The translations under genes and the position numbers were made by a program. 64,000 nt of DNA from an uncultured Acidimicrobiales bacterium (GTDB taxonomy: Bacteria; Actinomycetota; Acidimicrobiia; Acidimicrobiales; SZUA-35), in the NCBI GenBank assembly GCA_937976305.1, contig CALJSB010000005.1, positions 25,414-89,413 on the forward strand, in the 5' to 3' direction. Under the pieces are notes generated by a model that was given only the letters and a program-made list of their open reading frames with translations, did no database searches and was not told the origin of the DNA. Shown piece by piece: positions 18,370 to 26,538 of the stretch (position 1 is the first letter of the stretch; each line of letters begins with the position of its first letter).

Positions 18370-18441
18370 AACTTGGACTACAGACGTGTAATTCCAAGTT
18401 TCACGCGCGAGACTTGGCAAGTGGCAGCAGGAATCCAAGTC
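18370..18441 (+). promoter_or_regulatory. Alternating ACTTGG/CCAAGT repeats before the Fic gene
   Basis: AACTTGGA (18370-18377) and TCCAAGTT (18393-18400) form a perfect 8-base inverted repeat. GACTTGG (18411-18417) and CCAAGTC (18435-18441) form a second one, ending 2 bases before the Fic ATG. Four related half-sites in 72 bases suggest a multi-site operator, and the last one covers the ribosome-binding region. Confidence 0.5.
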
Positions 18442-18443
18442 CC

Positions 18444-19628
18444 ATGAAGTCGCTTGCCAACTCGCCAATCGGAGACGTGGTCAGCATCGCTGGTCATGAC
18501 GCGCGATTCGGCGAGGACTACGAAGTAGAAGCCTTCTTGCCACATGACCTACCCACGAAAGTCGATCTTCCAGGCTCTGCGTGGATGGCGATGAGCCAAG
18601 CTGCTGCCGATCTTGGACGCTTGGATGCAGCAGCCCAGCTGATCCCCAACCCGCAACTCGTAGCGCGAGTCGCAACTCGCCGCGAGGCGATAGGCACCTC
18701 GGCACTAGAAGGAACGTTCGCTGATCTTCCTGAACTCTTCGCAGCAGAGACTCAGCCTGACCATGACGTAGGTGGTCAGATACCTCCCAACGTCCGCGAG
18801 GTAATGAACTACACCAGAGCAGCGGACAGTGCCTTCGACTGGATCGCTGACCGGCCGATCACGCTCGGCTTGTTGAGCTCTCTCCAGGCACAAATCGTCC
18901 GAGGCACACCGACTGACGGGCCCGAGGCCGGATCACTTCGAACAACCCAAGTCTTCATCGGCGCCAAACACAAGAGAGTTGCCGAGGCACGATTCGTCCC
19001 GCCGCCACCGGGCGACAGCTTGCGAGCGATGTGCGAGCGATGGATCAGCTGGCTCACCGGTCCAGAACCGCAACGACACATACAGCTCGTCGCTCGTCTT
19101 GCGATGGCGCACTACCAGTTCGAAACACTGCACCCCTTCACTGATGGCAACGGTCGACTAGGACGGCTCGTCGCCGTACTCCAGATTCTTCGAGAGGACG
19201 CCCTGCGGTCTCCTGTACTTGCCGTCTCGCCTTGGCTTGAAGAGCGGGCCGACGAGTACCGGGACCACTTGTTTGCCGTCAGCCAGTCGGGTGACTGGGC
19301 ACCGTGGATCGAGTTTTTCGCGGAAGCGATCTCCACCGAGGCCAGCACGGGACACGACCGAATCATGCGGTTGCTGTCACTACGAGAAGAGTTCGGTGAC
19401 GCCGTTCGCACTGCTCGCCCCCGCGCTCGGATAGCCGTTGACATCGCCGAACAACTCATCGCCTACCCGATTCTCACCGTCGCAGACGCTCACAGACGGC
19501 ACGGCCGCTCCAACCAGGCAAACCGAGACGCGATCAAGGTACTGGTCGATCTCGGTCTGCTCGAACCCTACGGCGAGGATCGATACGACCGGATGTATTG
19601 GAGCCCAAGGGTCTTCCAAGTCATTTGA
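18444..19628 (+). CDS. Fic-family adenylyltransferase (class II, self-inhibited)
   Basis: The 394-residue protein starts at the ATG at 18444; a GTG or other start further up would translate the operator repeats. The catalytic motif HPFTDGNGRLGR begins at His230 and matches HPFx[D/E]GNGRxxR. An N-terminal TSALEG (residues 85-90, Glu89) matches the [S/T]xxxE[G/N] inhibitory helix of class II Fic proteins. The N-terminal part resembles the Fic_N domain and the C-terminus a winged helix (ITVADAHRRHGRSNQANRDAIKVLVDLGLLEP). It should transfer AMP to a protein Ser, Thr or Tyr once inhibition is relieved. The target is unknown, and no separate antitoxin is needed or seen. Confidence 0.92.
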   Translation: MKSLANSPIGDVVSIAGHDARFGEDYEVEAFLPHDLPTKVDLPGSAWMAMSQAAADLGRLDAAAQLIPNPQLVARVATRREAIGTSALEGTFADLPELFAAETQPDHDVGGQIPPNVREVMNYTRAADSAFDWIADRPITLGLLSSLQAQIVRGTPTDGPEAGSLRTTQVFIGAKHKRVAEARFVPPPPGDSLRAMCERWISWLTGPEPQRHIQLVARLAMAHYQFETLHPFTDGNGRLGRLVAVLQILREDALRSPVLAVSPWLEERADEYRDHLFAVSQSGDWAPWIEFFAEAISTEASTGHDRIMRLLSLREEFGDAVRTARPRARIAVDIAEQLIAYPILTVADAHRRHGRSNQANRDAIKVLVDLGLLEPYGEDRYDRMYWSPRVFQVI

Positions 19629-19663
19629 CCAGAGAACTGCTGCGAGAGATCCCAGACGATTCC

Positions 19664-19753
19664 GTGCCCAGAACGTGCCTAGAAGCACGCGAAACAGGGG
19701 GTGAATCAGGATAGGCACCCGGCGTGCCTAGAAAGTCGGCGATCTCTAGGCAC
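19664..19753. repeat. GTGCCTAGA direct and inverted repeats, right end of island
   Basis: GTGCCCAGA (19664-19672) and GTGCCTAGA (19675-19683) repeat with period 11, as at the left end. Another GTGCCTAGA (19724-19732) faces TCTAGGCAC (19745-19753) in a perfect 9-base inverted repeat with a 12-base spacer, and a half-site TAGGCAC sits at 19712-19718. The gap 19629-19871 has no gene; downstream of the repeats is an imperfect GGTT/AACC hairpin near 19770-19801 that could end the Fic transcript. Confidence 0.6.
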
Positions 19754-19871
19754 ATGGCAAGCAGCAGACCCCGGTTCGAGCGACGGGGTCGAACAACCGG
19801 GTCGGACGGCATTGTGGGCCTAGTGCTGTGCCCCTGCGTACGCACATGGCCAACCGAGTTACATTGTTGAG

Positions 19872-20069
19872 ATGGGAAGTGCAGCCGAGCCTTCACGCAG
19901 CGACTATCTCCGTGACTCTGCGCTGAAGCACGCCCAAGAGGTCGCAGGCCTCACCGACGAGCGCATGGCTGAAGTCGACGAACGATTCGACGAGCTAGCC
20001 GATGCCCGGAACGACGCTACGCAGGCTCAACACCCTCGATATCCAATTCGTCGTCGTCGCAATGCGTGA
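19872..20069 (+). CDS. Small hypothetical protein
   Basis: The ORF has 65 codons from the ATG at 19872 with a weak ribosome site (TTGAG). The predicted peptide is Asp/Glu/Arg/Ala-rich and helical (ALKHAQEVAGLTDERMAEVDERFDELADARND), with a basic end. Its last 53 bases overlap the 3' end of a minus-strand ORF, so one of the two is probably not real downstream of 20017. It could be the truncated start of a longer gene. Confidence 0.3.
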   Translation: MGSAAEPSRSDYLRDSALKHAQEVAGLTDERMAEVDERFDELADARNDATQAQHPRYPIRRRRNA

Positions 20070-20310
20070 AGATGATCAGCGAGGGTCGTTCTGTCCCCGA
20101 GGGGTCCCGGCTCGAAGGTAGCCACAACGCGTGAGACGGTTCGGGTACCGACTTCGATCGCAGAATGATCGATCCTGCAGGTGGCCAGGCCTCGGAGGCG
20201 AAGAAGTCTTGCAGGTCGGCACCAAGTGACGCTCCGAGACTGTGTGCATCCAAGTCATCGAGCGCAGAGTTCTTGACCCTTACCGCCGTCGGCGGACCGC
20301 CTAGGACCAT
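20017..20310 (-). CDS. Small hypothetical protein
   Basis: ATG at 20310 behind GGGAA opens 97 codons, and codon third positions are GC-rich here, unlike the poorer upstream extension to 20439. The peptide ends in an acidic run (THCDDDELDIEGVEP). No family was recognised. It lies in a scrap region between the Fic island and the HNH gene and overlaps the small plus-strand ORF. Confidence 0.3.
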   Translation of the reverse strand: MVLGGPPTAVRVKNSALDDLDAHSLGASLGADLQDFFASEAWPPAGSIILRSKSVPEPSHALWLPSSRDPSGTERPSLIIFTHCDDDELDIEGVEPA

Positions 20311-20400
20311 GTCGTGTTCCCGATTCGCGACGGCGGATCGAGCTACATCCCAGCCAAGTTCTGTCCGTGGTGTGGCAATCGTCTGGGCGACCACAACTAG
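20305..20400 (+). pseudogene. Remnant of a DUF6980-like zinc-binding protein (C-terminal end)
   Basis: After a stop at 20302-20304 the frame reads VFPIRDGGSSYIPAKFCPW then CGNRLGDHN and stops. DGGSS followed closely by F/YCPWCG.RL is the end of the small DUF6980-type family, as I recall it. No start or N-terminal half is found upstream in this frame, so this is a gene fragment or a chance 28-codon ORF from GTG 20314. It overlaps the 3' end of the HNH gene by 4 bases on the other strand. Confidence 0.4.
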
Positions 20401-21551
20401 GCCGCTGCCCGGTGTCGGGCTCGGTGGCATGGCGCACAACGCAGCTCGAGTTCGGTGGTAATCGTGTGGCCGGTCTGCTCATAGGGCGGGTTGTGGTCGA
20501 ACTCGATCAGGCTGGTTGATTGGCACTCGACACACTCGTGGTTGAACGTCTCCGCCACGACTCGCTTCTGCCGAGTCGTCGGATGGCGCCGCCGCGCTGA
20601 TGCGTTGACCGGGCGCTGCTGCGCATCGTGCAGCAGCAACCGAATGAATGCCCCGTCGAGTTGGCGAGCAACGGCACTGGTCGTGAGTGGTGTGCCATCG
20701 TCGAAGGTGTTGCCATCCCCACGAACGTGGATGACGACCTCGGTGGTTATCTTCGCCCCCGACCCGCAGAACAATGCAACAAACGCATCGGCTCGCTGCT
20801 GAGCAAGCGAGGGCAAGCTGCATTCGCCGCCCGCTGGCCGCTGGCGTTCGACCTCTCGAAGCAGGCGGCGAACATCGCCATCCGACGATCCGCCCGCGGG
20901 CGGATTTTGGCCACGTTCCGTGGTGGCAGCGCCAGAATCAGTCACTATGCGTTGATCAGATGCGTCCGCGGGCGGATCCTCCGCATCAACAGGGGTGCGA
21001 GCAATCTGGCTGACGAGCTCCTCGACGGCGGCCACGACCGGCTTCGCTGATGCCGGCGGAAGCACAACGCGAATCACAACCATGCCATCGCCGTCGGTGT
21101 AGCTGCTGAAGCTCCGCCCCTCGTGGAGTCGTTGGTCTCGCTCTTGGTCGCTCTCCTCACCGTCGGCAAGCAGCCGGGCGATCGCCGCGGTGAGCCGATT
21201 GGCCGACCGCTCACGGGCCAGCGTCAAGAGACGCTCCTCGGTGTGAGGTTCGGCCCAGCGAGTCACAATCCGCACCTTGGCGTAAGAAAGCTCGTTGGCC
21301 GCAAAGGCAGCGTCGATCAGCGGCAACTCACGAAGACAATGGCCAATGCGGATCCACTCCCTCGCCGTAGACGTGTGCATCTGCAGCCGACGAGCAATCC
21401 CCATTGCCCCGTTGGGCAGACCCTGATGAAACCACTCGAGCTCATCGTCATATCGAGCGGCGAGATGGACCGCTTGGTAGTGGCACGAGTTGAGCTCAGA
21501 CCCGAGCGCTTCGAGGGCGTCGACCGCACTCGCACGTGGCGTGACGTTCAT
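20397..21551 (-). CDS. DUF222 / HNH endonuclease-domain protein (13E12 repeat type)
   Basis: The 384-residue protein starts at ATG 21551 behind GGAGGAACTGCC. The N-terminal DUF222 region is helical (RLQMHTSTAREWIRIGHCLRELPLIDAAFAANELSYAKVRIV) and is followed by a low-complexity Asp/Ser/Gly linker. The C-terminal HNH domain has CVECQ ... EFDHNPPYEQTGHT ... ELRCAPCHRARH, with zinc-type CxxC pairs and a His next to an Asn. The family is abundant and mobile in actinobacteria; nuclease activity is expected from the motif. It sits next to a likely insertion hotspot. Confidence 0.9.
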   Translation of the reverse strand: MNVTPRASAVDALEALGSELNSCHYQAVHLAARYDDELEWFHQGLPNGAMGIARRLQMHTSTAREWIRIGHCLRELPLIDAAFAANELSYAKVRIVTRWAEPHTEERLLTLARERSANRLTAAIARLLADGEESDQERDQRLHEGRSFSSYTDGDGMVVIRVVLPPASAKPVVAAVEELVSQIARTPVDAEDPPADASDQRIVTDSGAATTERGQNPPAGGSSDGDVRRLLREVERQRPAGGECSLPSLAQQRADAFVALFCGSGAKITTEVVIHVRGDGNTFDDGTPLTTSAVARQLDGAFIRLLLHDAQQRPVNASARRRHPTTRQKRVVAETFNHECVECQSTSLIEFDHNPPYEQTGHTITTELELRCAPCHRARHRAAA

Positions 21552-21573
21552 GGCAGTTCCTCCGCATTGCAGC

Positions 21574-21589
21574 CCCGGCGAACCGGGGA
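21574..21589 (-). promoter_or_regulatory. Hairpin in the 5' leader of the HNH gene
   Basis: On the minus strand CCCCGG-TTCG-CCGGGG forms a 6-bp stem with a UUCG tetraloop, 23 bases before the ATG and just upstream of the GGAGGA ribosome site. It may stabilise the transcript or tune translation. Confidence 0.4.
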
Positions 21590-21754
21590 AAACTGATTGA
21601 GCGGACGGCCAGAACGTCGGGTGAGGCTGTCGAACACCACCGCCACAACAGAGGTGTGAGCGGTAGCAATCACACTAGTGATGAGGTGTGACACTGAAGC
21701 GAGCACCGCGGCGGCCTCCTCAAGGACTCGATCAAAGGCGTCGACGATCAGACC

Positions 21755-22579
21755 ATGATCCGCAATGCCTGGGTGACGTTCAATGGCCTCGTGCTGCTGT
21801 TCGGTCTGCACACCTTTTTGGTTCGCGGCCTCCTGAATGGTCGAATGAGTCCGCGGCTGTGGTTCATCAGCTCACTGCTGATCGCACTGCCAGCCGCAGC
21901 CCTCTTCGTGTGGCATCGCGGTGTTCATCGTACCGCTGACATGATCGGCGGTCTGCTTGGTGCTGGCACCCTTCTGCTCGGATTCGACTATCCAGTCGTC
22001 GGACTTCGAGTGGTGCTGTGGGGTCAGGCACTGACCGCCGTCGTTCTGCTTTTGGAAACCCAAGGCATCAAGCCGACGAAACCCACGGCAGCAGCCACAC
22101 AACCAACGATTCTTGGAGCAGCGACGCCGCAACCTACGGCTGCATCTGAGATCCGCTCGTCGTCGGCATACCGGTGCTGGCAAGTCTTGACGCTCGTGCC
22201 TCTGATGTTCGCCCTGCTCATCGCGGGGGCAGCTGGGCTCATCTTGCTTGTGGCATTCACGCAGGAGTCTGATCAGTTCGATGAATGGGGTGGACTCGGC
22301 CTGTTGTACGCGATCGCGTTCGGAGTGATTGCCATCATCGTCATTGTCGTCGGGCTCGTCCTTGTGTTGCTTGCGAAGCGGCACCCGAAGGTCGGTGTCG
22401 GGCTCAGCCTCGTGTTGCCACTCGCTGCGCTGGTGGTGTTGATCGGCGTGCCACTCGGCCGCTTGGGATTCGTTCTCGGCCTGTGGGCGCTTGCCTACGC
22501 CATCAGCGGCGTCGGTGTCCTCATCGATCAAGGCCAACGCAAACAGCTCGTCTCGCCAACACCAGCGCCCACTCACTAA
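21755..22579 (+). CDS. Multi-pass membrane protein of unknown function
   Basis: The 274-residue protein starts at ATG 21755. Seven or eight hydrophobic segments are visible: four before a Thr/Ala/Pro-rich cytosolic loop at ~115-140 and four after it (LTLVPLMFALLIAGAAGLILLV, LYAIAFGVIAIIVIVVGLVLVLL and two more). No transporter signature was recognised. It precedes the two-component operon but is separated by 90 bases and probably transcribed on its own. Confidence 0.6.
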   Translation: MIRNAWVTFNGLVLLFGLHTFLVRGLLNGRMSPRLWFISSLLIALPAAALFVWHRGVHRTADMIGGLLGAGTLLLGFDYPVVGLRVVLWGQALTAVVLLLETQGIKPTKPTAAATQPTILGAATPQPTAASEIRSSSAYRCWQVLTLVPLMFALLIAGAAGLILLVAFTQESDQFDEWGGLGLLYAIAFGVIAIIVIVVGLVLVLLAKRHPKVGVGLSLVLPLAALVVLIGVPLGRLGFVLGLWALAYAISGVGVLIDQGQRKQLVSPTPAPTH

Positions 22580-22669
22580 GCGTCGCCACCACGATCACCC
22601 CACGGGGTGACGCCGCAATGCCACCGGTGGGTGACGACAGATCACACCGCTGTCTTCACACTGAGACGC

Positions 22670-23635
22670 ATGACATCGACGCTGATCTCGACGCCGAACT
22701 CCTCGCCCATTGCTCCTTCCACCTCGCTCGCAGCAGTCCTCGACGACCTCCGCCCACAACGGCCGGCATCCCGACTGCTGGGCCGTCATGGATTGTTCTG
22801 GCTTGCCTCGACGGTGTTCCACACCATCGTGTTCTTCATCTCGGACACGCCGTGGGTTGGGTCAGTCTCATGGCGCAAACCGATCGTGTTCTCCATCTCG
22901 TTCGCTCTGGTGTTTTGGGCGTTCGGGTGGGTACTCGATCGCCTCCCTGATCGTCCAAAAATGGCTGGCCGACTGGCCAAGACCTTTGCCTGGTCGTCAG
23001 CCTTCGAGATGGTGCTGATCATCGGGCAGGTATGGCGGGGCCGTCCCTCACACTTCGCAGACAGCGGCGCAGACGGCGTCGTGTTTTCGCTCATGGGAGC
23101 GACGGTTGTTGTGATCTCGGTCTGCATCATCGTGCTGTTCGTCTGGTCCATCCGTCGAGCCCGCACCTCGAACGTCGAACGGCTCGTCATCATCGCCGGT
23201 ATCGCAATGATCATCACCGGACTGGGTGTCGGGCAGTGGCTCGTCGAGCTCGGCAACGACTATGTGACACGAAACGGCATCGTCCCCGAGACAGTGATCG
23301 CCGGCGAAGCAGGCGTGGCGAAGTTCCCTCATGCCGTTGCCTTTCACGGAATTCAGGTGTTCATGATCGCCGCTGCGCTCCTCCGTCAGGTCGGGGCGAG
23401 CGTTCGCCGAGCGACCACCACAATGGCGGTGATCGTCACGGCCTATGCGGGGGTACTCGTCTTCTCGATCACCCAGGCGTACGGGGGCCGAGCCCCCCTC
23501 AACCTCGAAATGGTCTCTGGTGGGCTCCTCATTGCGAGCGTGCTCACGATCGTGGCCTCGTTCGCATCGATGTTTGCGAAGCGAGTTCCCTCGTCGAGCA
23601 ACCCGGCACCGACCGGCACTACGTTCCAGGCGTGA
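22670..23635 (+). CDS. Membrane protein coupled to histidine kinase
   Basis: The ATG at 22670 gives 321 residues; the frame is open from 22607 but the upstream part lacks a ribosome site. After a polar N-terminus there are seven to eight membrane helices (FWLASTVFHTIVFFISD ... PIVFSISFALVFWAFGWVL ... VVFSLMGATVVVISVCIIVLFV ... LVIIAGIAMIITGLGVGQWLVELG). Its stop overlaps the kinase GTG start (GTGA), so it is translated with the kinase. It may be the sensor or the target exporter/effector of the system. No family assigned. Confidence 0.65.
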   Translation: MTSTLISTPNSSPIAPSTSLAAVLDDLRPQRPASRLLGRHGLFWLASTVFHTIVFFISDTPWVGSVSWRKPIVFSISFALVFWAFGWVLDRLPDRPKMAGRLAKTFAWSSAFEMVLIIGQVWRGRPSHFADSGADGVVFSLMGATVVVISVCIIVLFVWSIRRARTSNVERLVIIAGIAMIITGLGVGQWLVELGNDYVTRNGIVPETVIAGEAGVAKFPHAVAFHGIQVFMIAAALLRQVGASVRRATTTMAVIVTAYAGVLVFSITQAYGGRAPLNLEMVSGGLLIASVLTIVASFASMFAKRVPSSSNPAPTGTTFQA

Positions 23636-24855
23636 GCTTCGTTGCACCACAACCCGGGATCGATGATGCTCGCTCGGACATCGTCGCCTCGGACCAACCA
23701 CTCACCGCAGATCCCTCACTGCGGCTAGGCGACATCGCCGTTGCAGCGGTGTTTCTCGTCGCCATCGTCGTCGAGATCTGGTTTGTCGTCGACCTTGACT
23801 GGGCCCGGTGGCAGCAAGTAGCGGCTACGGCGACGAGTGCACTGATCGTCGGGCCACTTGCCTTCCGTTCGAACTGGCCACTGCCAGCGTTCGTCGTGAA
23901 CGCCGCCGCCACACTCGCCATGGTTGCGATCGGGTACGACAGCGACGTCTACCAATGGTCCAACCTGCTGCTGCTGTTCTCGGTTGCGGTCGTGCTCGCC
24001 AATTGGCGGTCAGTCGCTGCGCTGATGCTGAGCTGGATCGGCGTCATCTACTTCATCGCAACGTTCGAGGACGCGGATGTTGGCACCGGCACGCTCGTAC
24101 TCGGTTTGTGGTTCGTCGTGTGGTTGCTCGGTCGTATTCACGGTGCTCGTCAACGAGAACACGCGCTTCGAACCGATCGCGATCTCGCTGCGGCGCTCGC
24201 CGAAACCAAGCAGGCAACACTCGAGCTCGAAGAACAACGAACCGAGATGGCCCGCGAGCTCCACGATCTCATCGGACACACAGTCAACGTGATGGTCGTA
24301 CACGCGGCAGCGGGTCGTCGCGCCATCGCCGACAGCCCAGAGACCGCCGTCCAAGCGTTCGAGACCATCGAGAGCACGGGGCGCTCCGCTCTCGACGAGC
24401 TCGACCGAGTGCTCGGCATTCTGCGGGACAAGCCAGACACGCCGCTGGCTCCACTGCCGGGAATCCCAGCCCTTCCTAGTCTGGTGGCCGACATGAAGAA
24501 GGCCGGCCTCAAGGTCAACCTGATCACAACGGGAACGGTCGACAACGTGCCGGGCGGGATCGGACTCACGATCTATCGCGTTGTTCAAGAAGCGCTGACC
24601 AACACGCTGAAGCACGCCGCGGCCACCCACGCCACCGTCGAGGTTTCTGCCGATAGCCATCACGTCATCTCGACGGTGATCGACAACGGTCGGGGCCAAA
24701 CAGCCGAGCTATCACCAAAGCGTCGAGGACTCGCCGGCATCGCCGAGCGAGTGCAGCTTCATGGGGGCACAGCCGAGTTCGGAAACGCAGCAGACGGCGG
24801 CTTTCGCGTGACCTGCGCCATTCCCCTCGCCACGAACGGAGCACCCCATGAGTGA
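23632..24855 (+). CDS. NarL-family sensor histidine kinase
   Basis: GTG at 23632 overlaps the preceding stop, giving 407 residues; longer frames from 23032 only shadow that gene. Five or six N-terminal membrane helices (to ~residue 165) with almost no extracellular domain are followed by a coiled coil and the HisKA_3 box ELHDLIGHTVNVMVVHA (His211). The ATPase domain has VVQEALTNTLKHA (N box), DNGRGQ (G1) and RRGLAGIAERVQLHGG. It autophosphorylates His211 and passes phosphate to the response regulator encoded 8 bases into its 3' end. The signal is probably sensed within the membrane. Confidence 0.93.
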   Translation: MSFVAPQPGIDDARSDIVASDQPLTADPSLRLGDIAVAAVFLVAIVVEIWFVVDLDWARWQQVAATATSALIVGPLAFRSNWPLPAFVVNAAATLAMVAIGYDSDVYQWSNLLLLFSVAVVLANWRSVAALMLSWIGVIYFIATFEDADVGTGTLVLGLWFVVWLLGRIHGARQREHALRTDRDLAAALAETKQATLELEEQRTEMARELHDLIGHTVNVMVVHAAAGRRAIADSPETAVQAFETIESTGRSALDELDRVLGILRDKPDTPLAPLPGIPALPSLVADMKKAGLKVNLITTGTVDNVPGGIGLTIYRVVQEALTNTLKHAAATHATVEVSADSHHVISTVIDNGRGQTAELSPKRRGLAGIAERVQLHGGTAEFGNAADGGFRVTCAIPLATNGAPHE

Positions 24856-25513
24856 CGAGACGCTCCGAGTCGTATTGATCGACGACGACGCGCTCATGCG
24901 CGCTGGCCTCCGAATGATCATCGACCAGAGCGACGACATGATCGTGGTCGGCGAGGCCGATGACGGTGCCCACGCCGTGGCAGTCGTTCGAGAGCACCGA
25001 CCGGATGTCGTACTCATGGATGTGCGCATGCCAGAGGTGAACGGCATTGATGCAACCCGTGCGCTCCTCGACGACCAGCCCAACACACGAGTAGTGGTGC
25101 TCACGACGTTCGAACTCGAAGAGTATGTGTTCGGCGCTCTGCGGGCCGGTGCGAGCGGCTTTCTGTTGAAGCGAACCGAACCAGAACAACTGCTCGATGG
25201 CATCCGTTCCGTCGCCGAAGGAGATGCTCTGTTGTCGCCCTCGGTCACCAGACGCTTGATCGAAGAGTTCACGGGCGCAGGGACGCCGCAACGAGAGCCG
25301 GATCCTCGCCTCACCGATCTCACCGATCGGGAGAGTGAGGTGCTGGTCGAGATGGCGCGCGGTCGGAGCAACGAAGAGATCGCCGACGTGCTCTACATCG
25401 CCGAGAACACCGTGAAGACCCACGTCAAGCGGGTGATGTCCAAACTGGGTTCTCGAGATCGGGTGCAGGCCGTTGTCACGGCATTCGAGGGCGGGTTGAT
25501 GGACGGTGTTTGA
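24848..25513 (+). CDS. NarL/LuxR-family response regulator
   Basis: The 221-residue protein starts at ATG 24848, inside the kinase gene. The receiver has the acidic pair IDDDALMRAGL, phosphoacceptor Asp58 in VLMDVRMPEVNG, the conserved Thr in VVLTTF and Lys in GFLLKRTEP. The C-terminal LuxR helix-turn-helix reads LTDRESEVLVEMARGRSNEEIADVL then AENTVKTHVKRVMSKLGSRDR. It is the partner of the kinase before it and probably controls the coupled membrane gene or the operon itself. Confidence 0.95.
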   Translation: MSDETLRVVLIDDDALMRAGLRMIIDQSDDMIVVGEADDGAHAVAVVREHRPDVVLMDVRMPEVNGIDATRALLDDQPNTRVVVLTTFELEEYVFGALRAGASGFLLKRTEPEQLLDGIRSVAEGDALLSPSVTRRLIEEFTGAGTPQREPDPRLTDLTDRESEVLVEMARGRSNEEIADVLYIAENTVKTHVKRVMSKLGSRDRVQAVVTAFEGGLMDGV

Positions 25514-25587
25514 CGCCGTTTCGACGCGTGCCGGTTGCGTGAGTAATGCTCGCCAAGAGCACCCAGCAGCAACTCCGAGGGGGAGTC

Positions 25588-26415
25588 ATGGCCCGAACAA
25601 TCGAAACCGGAAACGAACATCTGCACGCCGAAGTTGATGATGCCGGCGTTGCCGTCATCACGATGGATCGGCCCGAGGCCCGCAATGCGTTGACCGGCGG
25701 CATGCTCGACGGCCTGGCCCTTGCGCTGGCCGACGTCGAGGTGGCAACCGATGTGCGTTGCGTCGTGCTCACGGGTGCCGGTGGCGCCTTCTGCGCAGGC
25801 GGCGACGTCAAGGGGTTCGCCGCTGGCGACGGTGCTGGCGGTGGCTCATCGTCGTGGGATGCGGGAGTTCACGAGCAACGCCTGAGCCACAAACGAACGT
25901 CCGGCGTGCTCTATGGCATGCCCAAACCCACGATCGCGGCGATTCCAGGGCCAGCCGCTGGCGCCGGTCTGTCGCTGGCGCTCGCCTGCGATCTTCGGGT
26001 TGCCGCCGACACCGCGATCATGACCACCGCGTTTGCCCGAGTTGGATTAGCTGGCGACTACGGCGGCACCTGGTTCCTCACCCAACTGGTCGGACCGGCC
26101 AAGGCGAAAGAGCTGTACTTCCTGCCCGAGCGGATGGACATGGCCACCGCAAAGGACCTCGGCATCATCAACCACGTGGTGCCCGCCGACGACTTTGAAG
26201 CAACGTGGCGCGACACGGCAACCCGCCTTGCTGCCGGTCCGCCCATCGCGTTCCGGTACATGAAGGAGAACATCAATCGCTCGGTGACCGGCGAGCTGGA
26301 CACCATCCTCGAGCTCGAGTCGACCCACCACCGCCACACCGGTACCACCGCTGACCACAAGGAAGCATCGAAGGCTTTTGTCGAAAAGCGGGAGCCAGTT
26401 TTCAAGGGGATCTGA
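25588..26415 (+). CDS. Enoyl-CoA hydratase/isomerase family protein
   Basis: The 275-residue protein starts at ATG 25588 after GAGGGGGA. The crotonase fold is clear: MDRPEARNALTGGML, the oxyanion-hole segments GAFCAGGDVKGFA and IPGPAAGAGLSLALACDLR, and FARVGLAGDYGGTWFLTQLVG. The position of the catalytic Glu of classical hydratases is taken by Asp/Gly, as in the PaaG-like isomerase branch, so isomerase or hydrolase activity is possible. Isolated gene; the substrate cannot be inferred from neighbours. Confidence 0.9.
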   Translation: MARTIETGNEHLHAEVDDAGVAVITMDRPEARNALTGGMLDGLALALADVEVATDVRCVVLTGAGGAFCAGGDVKGFAAGDGAGGGSSSWDAGVHEQRLSHKRTSGVLYGMPKPTIAAIPGPAAGAGLSLALACDLRVAADTAIMTTAFARVGLAGDYGGTWFLTQLVGPAKAKELYFLPERMDMATAKDLGIINHVVPADDFEATWRDTATRLAAGPPIAFRYMKENINRSVTGELDTILELESTHHRHTGTTADHKEASKAFVEKREPVFKGI

Positions 26416-26538
26416 GCGCTTCGAGGGTCGGCTCTGAATACGACCTGCACTGCCAATCAAGCAACAAGTGGAGAGAACCTTGTTGTGACAACTAGTGCCA
26501 AAAAGGGCCCTGATTGAGGGACCCCAACATGAGGCAAT

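Larger units (their letters stand above)
16447..19871. mobile_element. Putative small genomic island or integrative remnant next to tRNA-Gly
   Basis: The region directly after the tRNA 3' end carries cargo-like genes (lipoprotein, frameshifted gene, Fic protein) and has GTGCCTAGA-type repeats near both ends (16505-16525 and 19664-19753). Such paired 11-base repeats resemble arm-type integrase-binding sites of tRNA-integrated elements. No integrase gene is present and no duplicated tRNA 3' end was seen at the right, so this would be a remnant. The stretch 16447-16786 has no gene; it contains only the left repeats and the lipoprotein promoter. Right boundary approximate. Confidence 0.45.

Noticed and set aside
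19769..19801. T-arm-like GGTTCGA sequence as a second copy of the tRNA-Gly 3' end
   Set aside because: Only seven bases resemble a T-loop; the acceptor and CCA part are absent, so no attR can be claimed.
23032..23631. 200-codon upstream extension of the histidine kinase frame
   Set aside because: It overlaps a clear membrane-protein gene and is Arg/His/Ser-rich out-of-frame sequence; the GTG at 23632 fits the overlap pattern.
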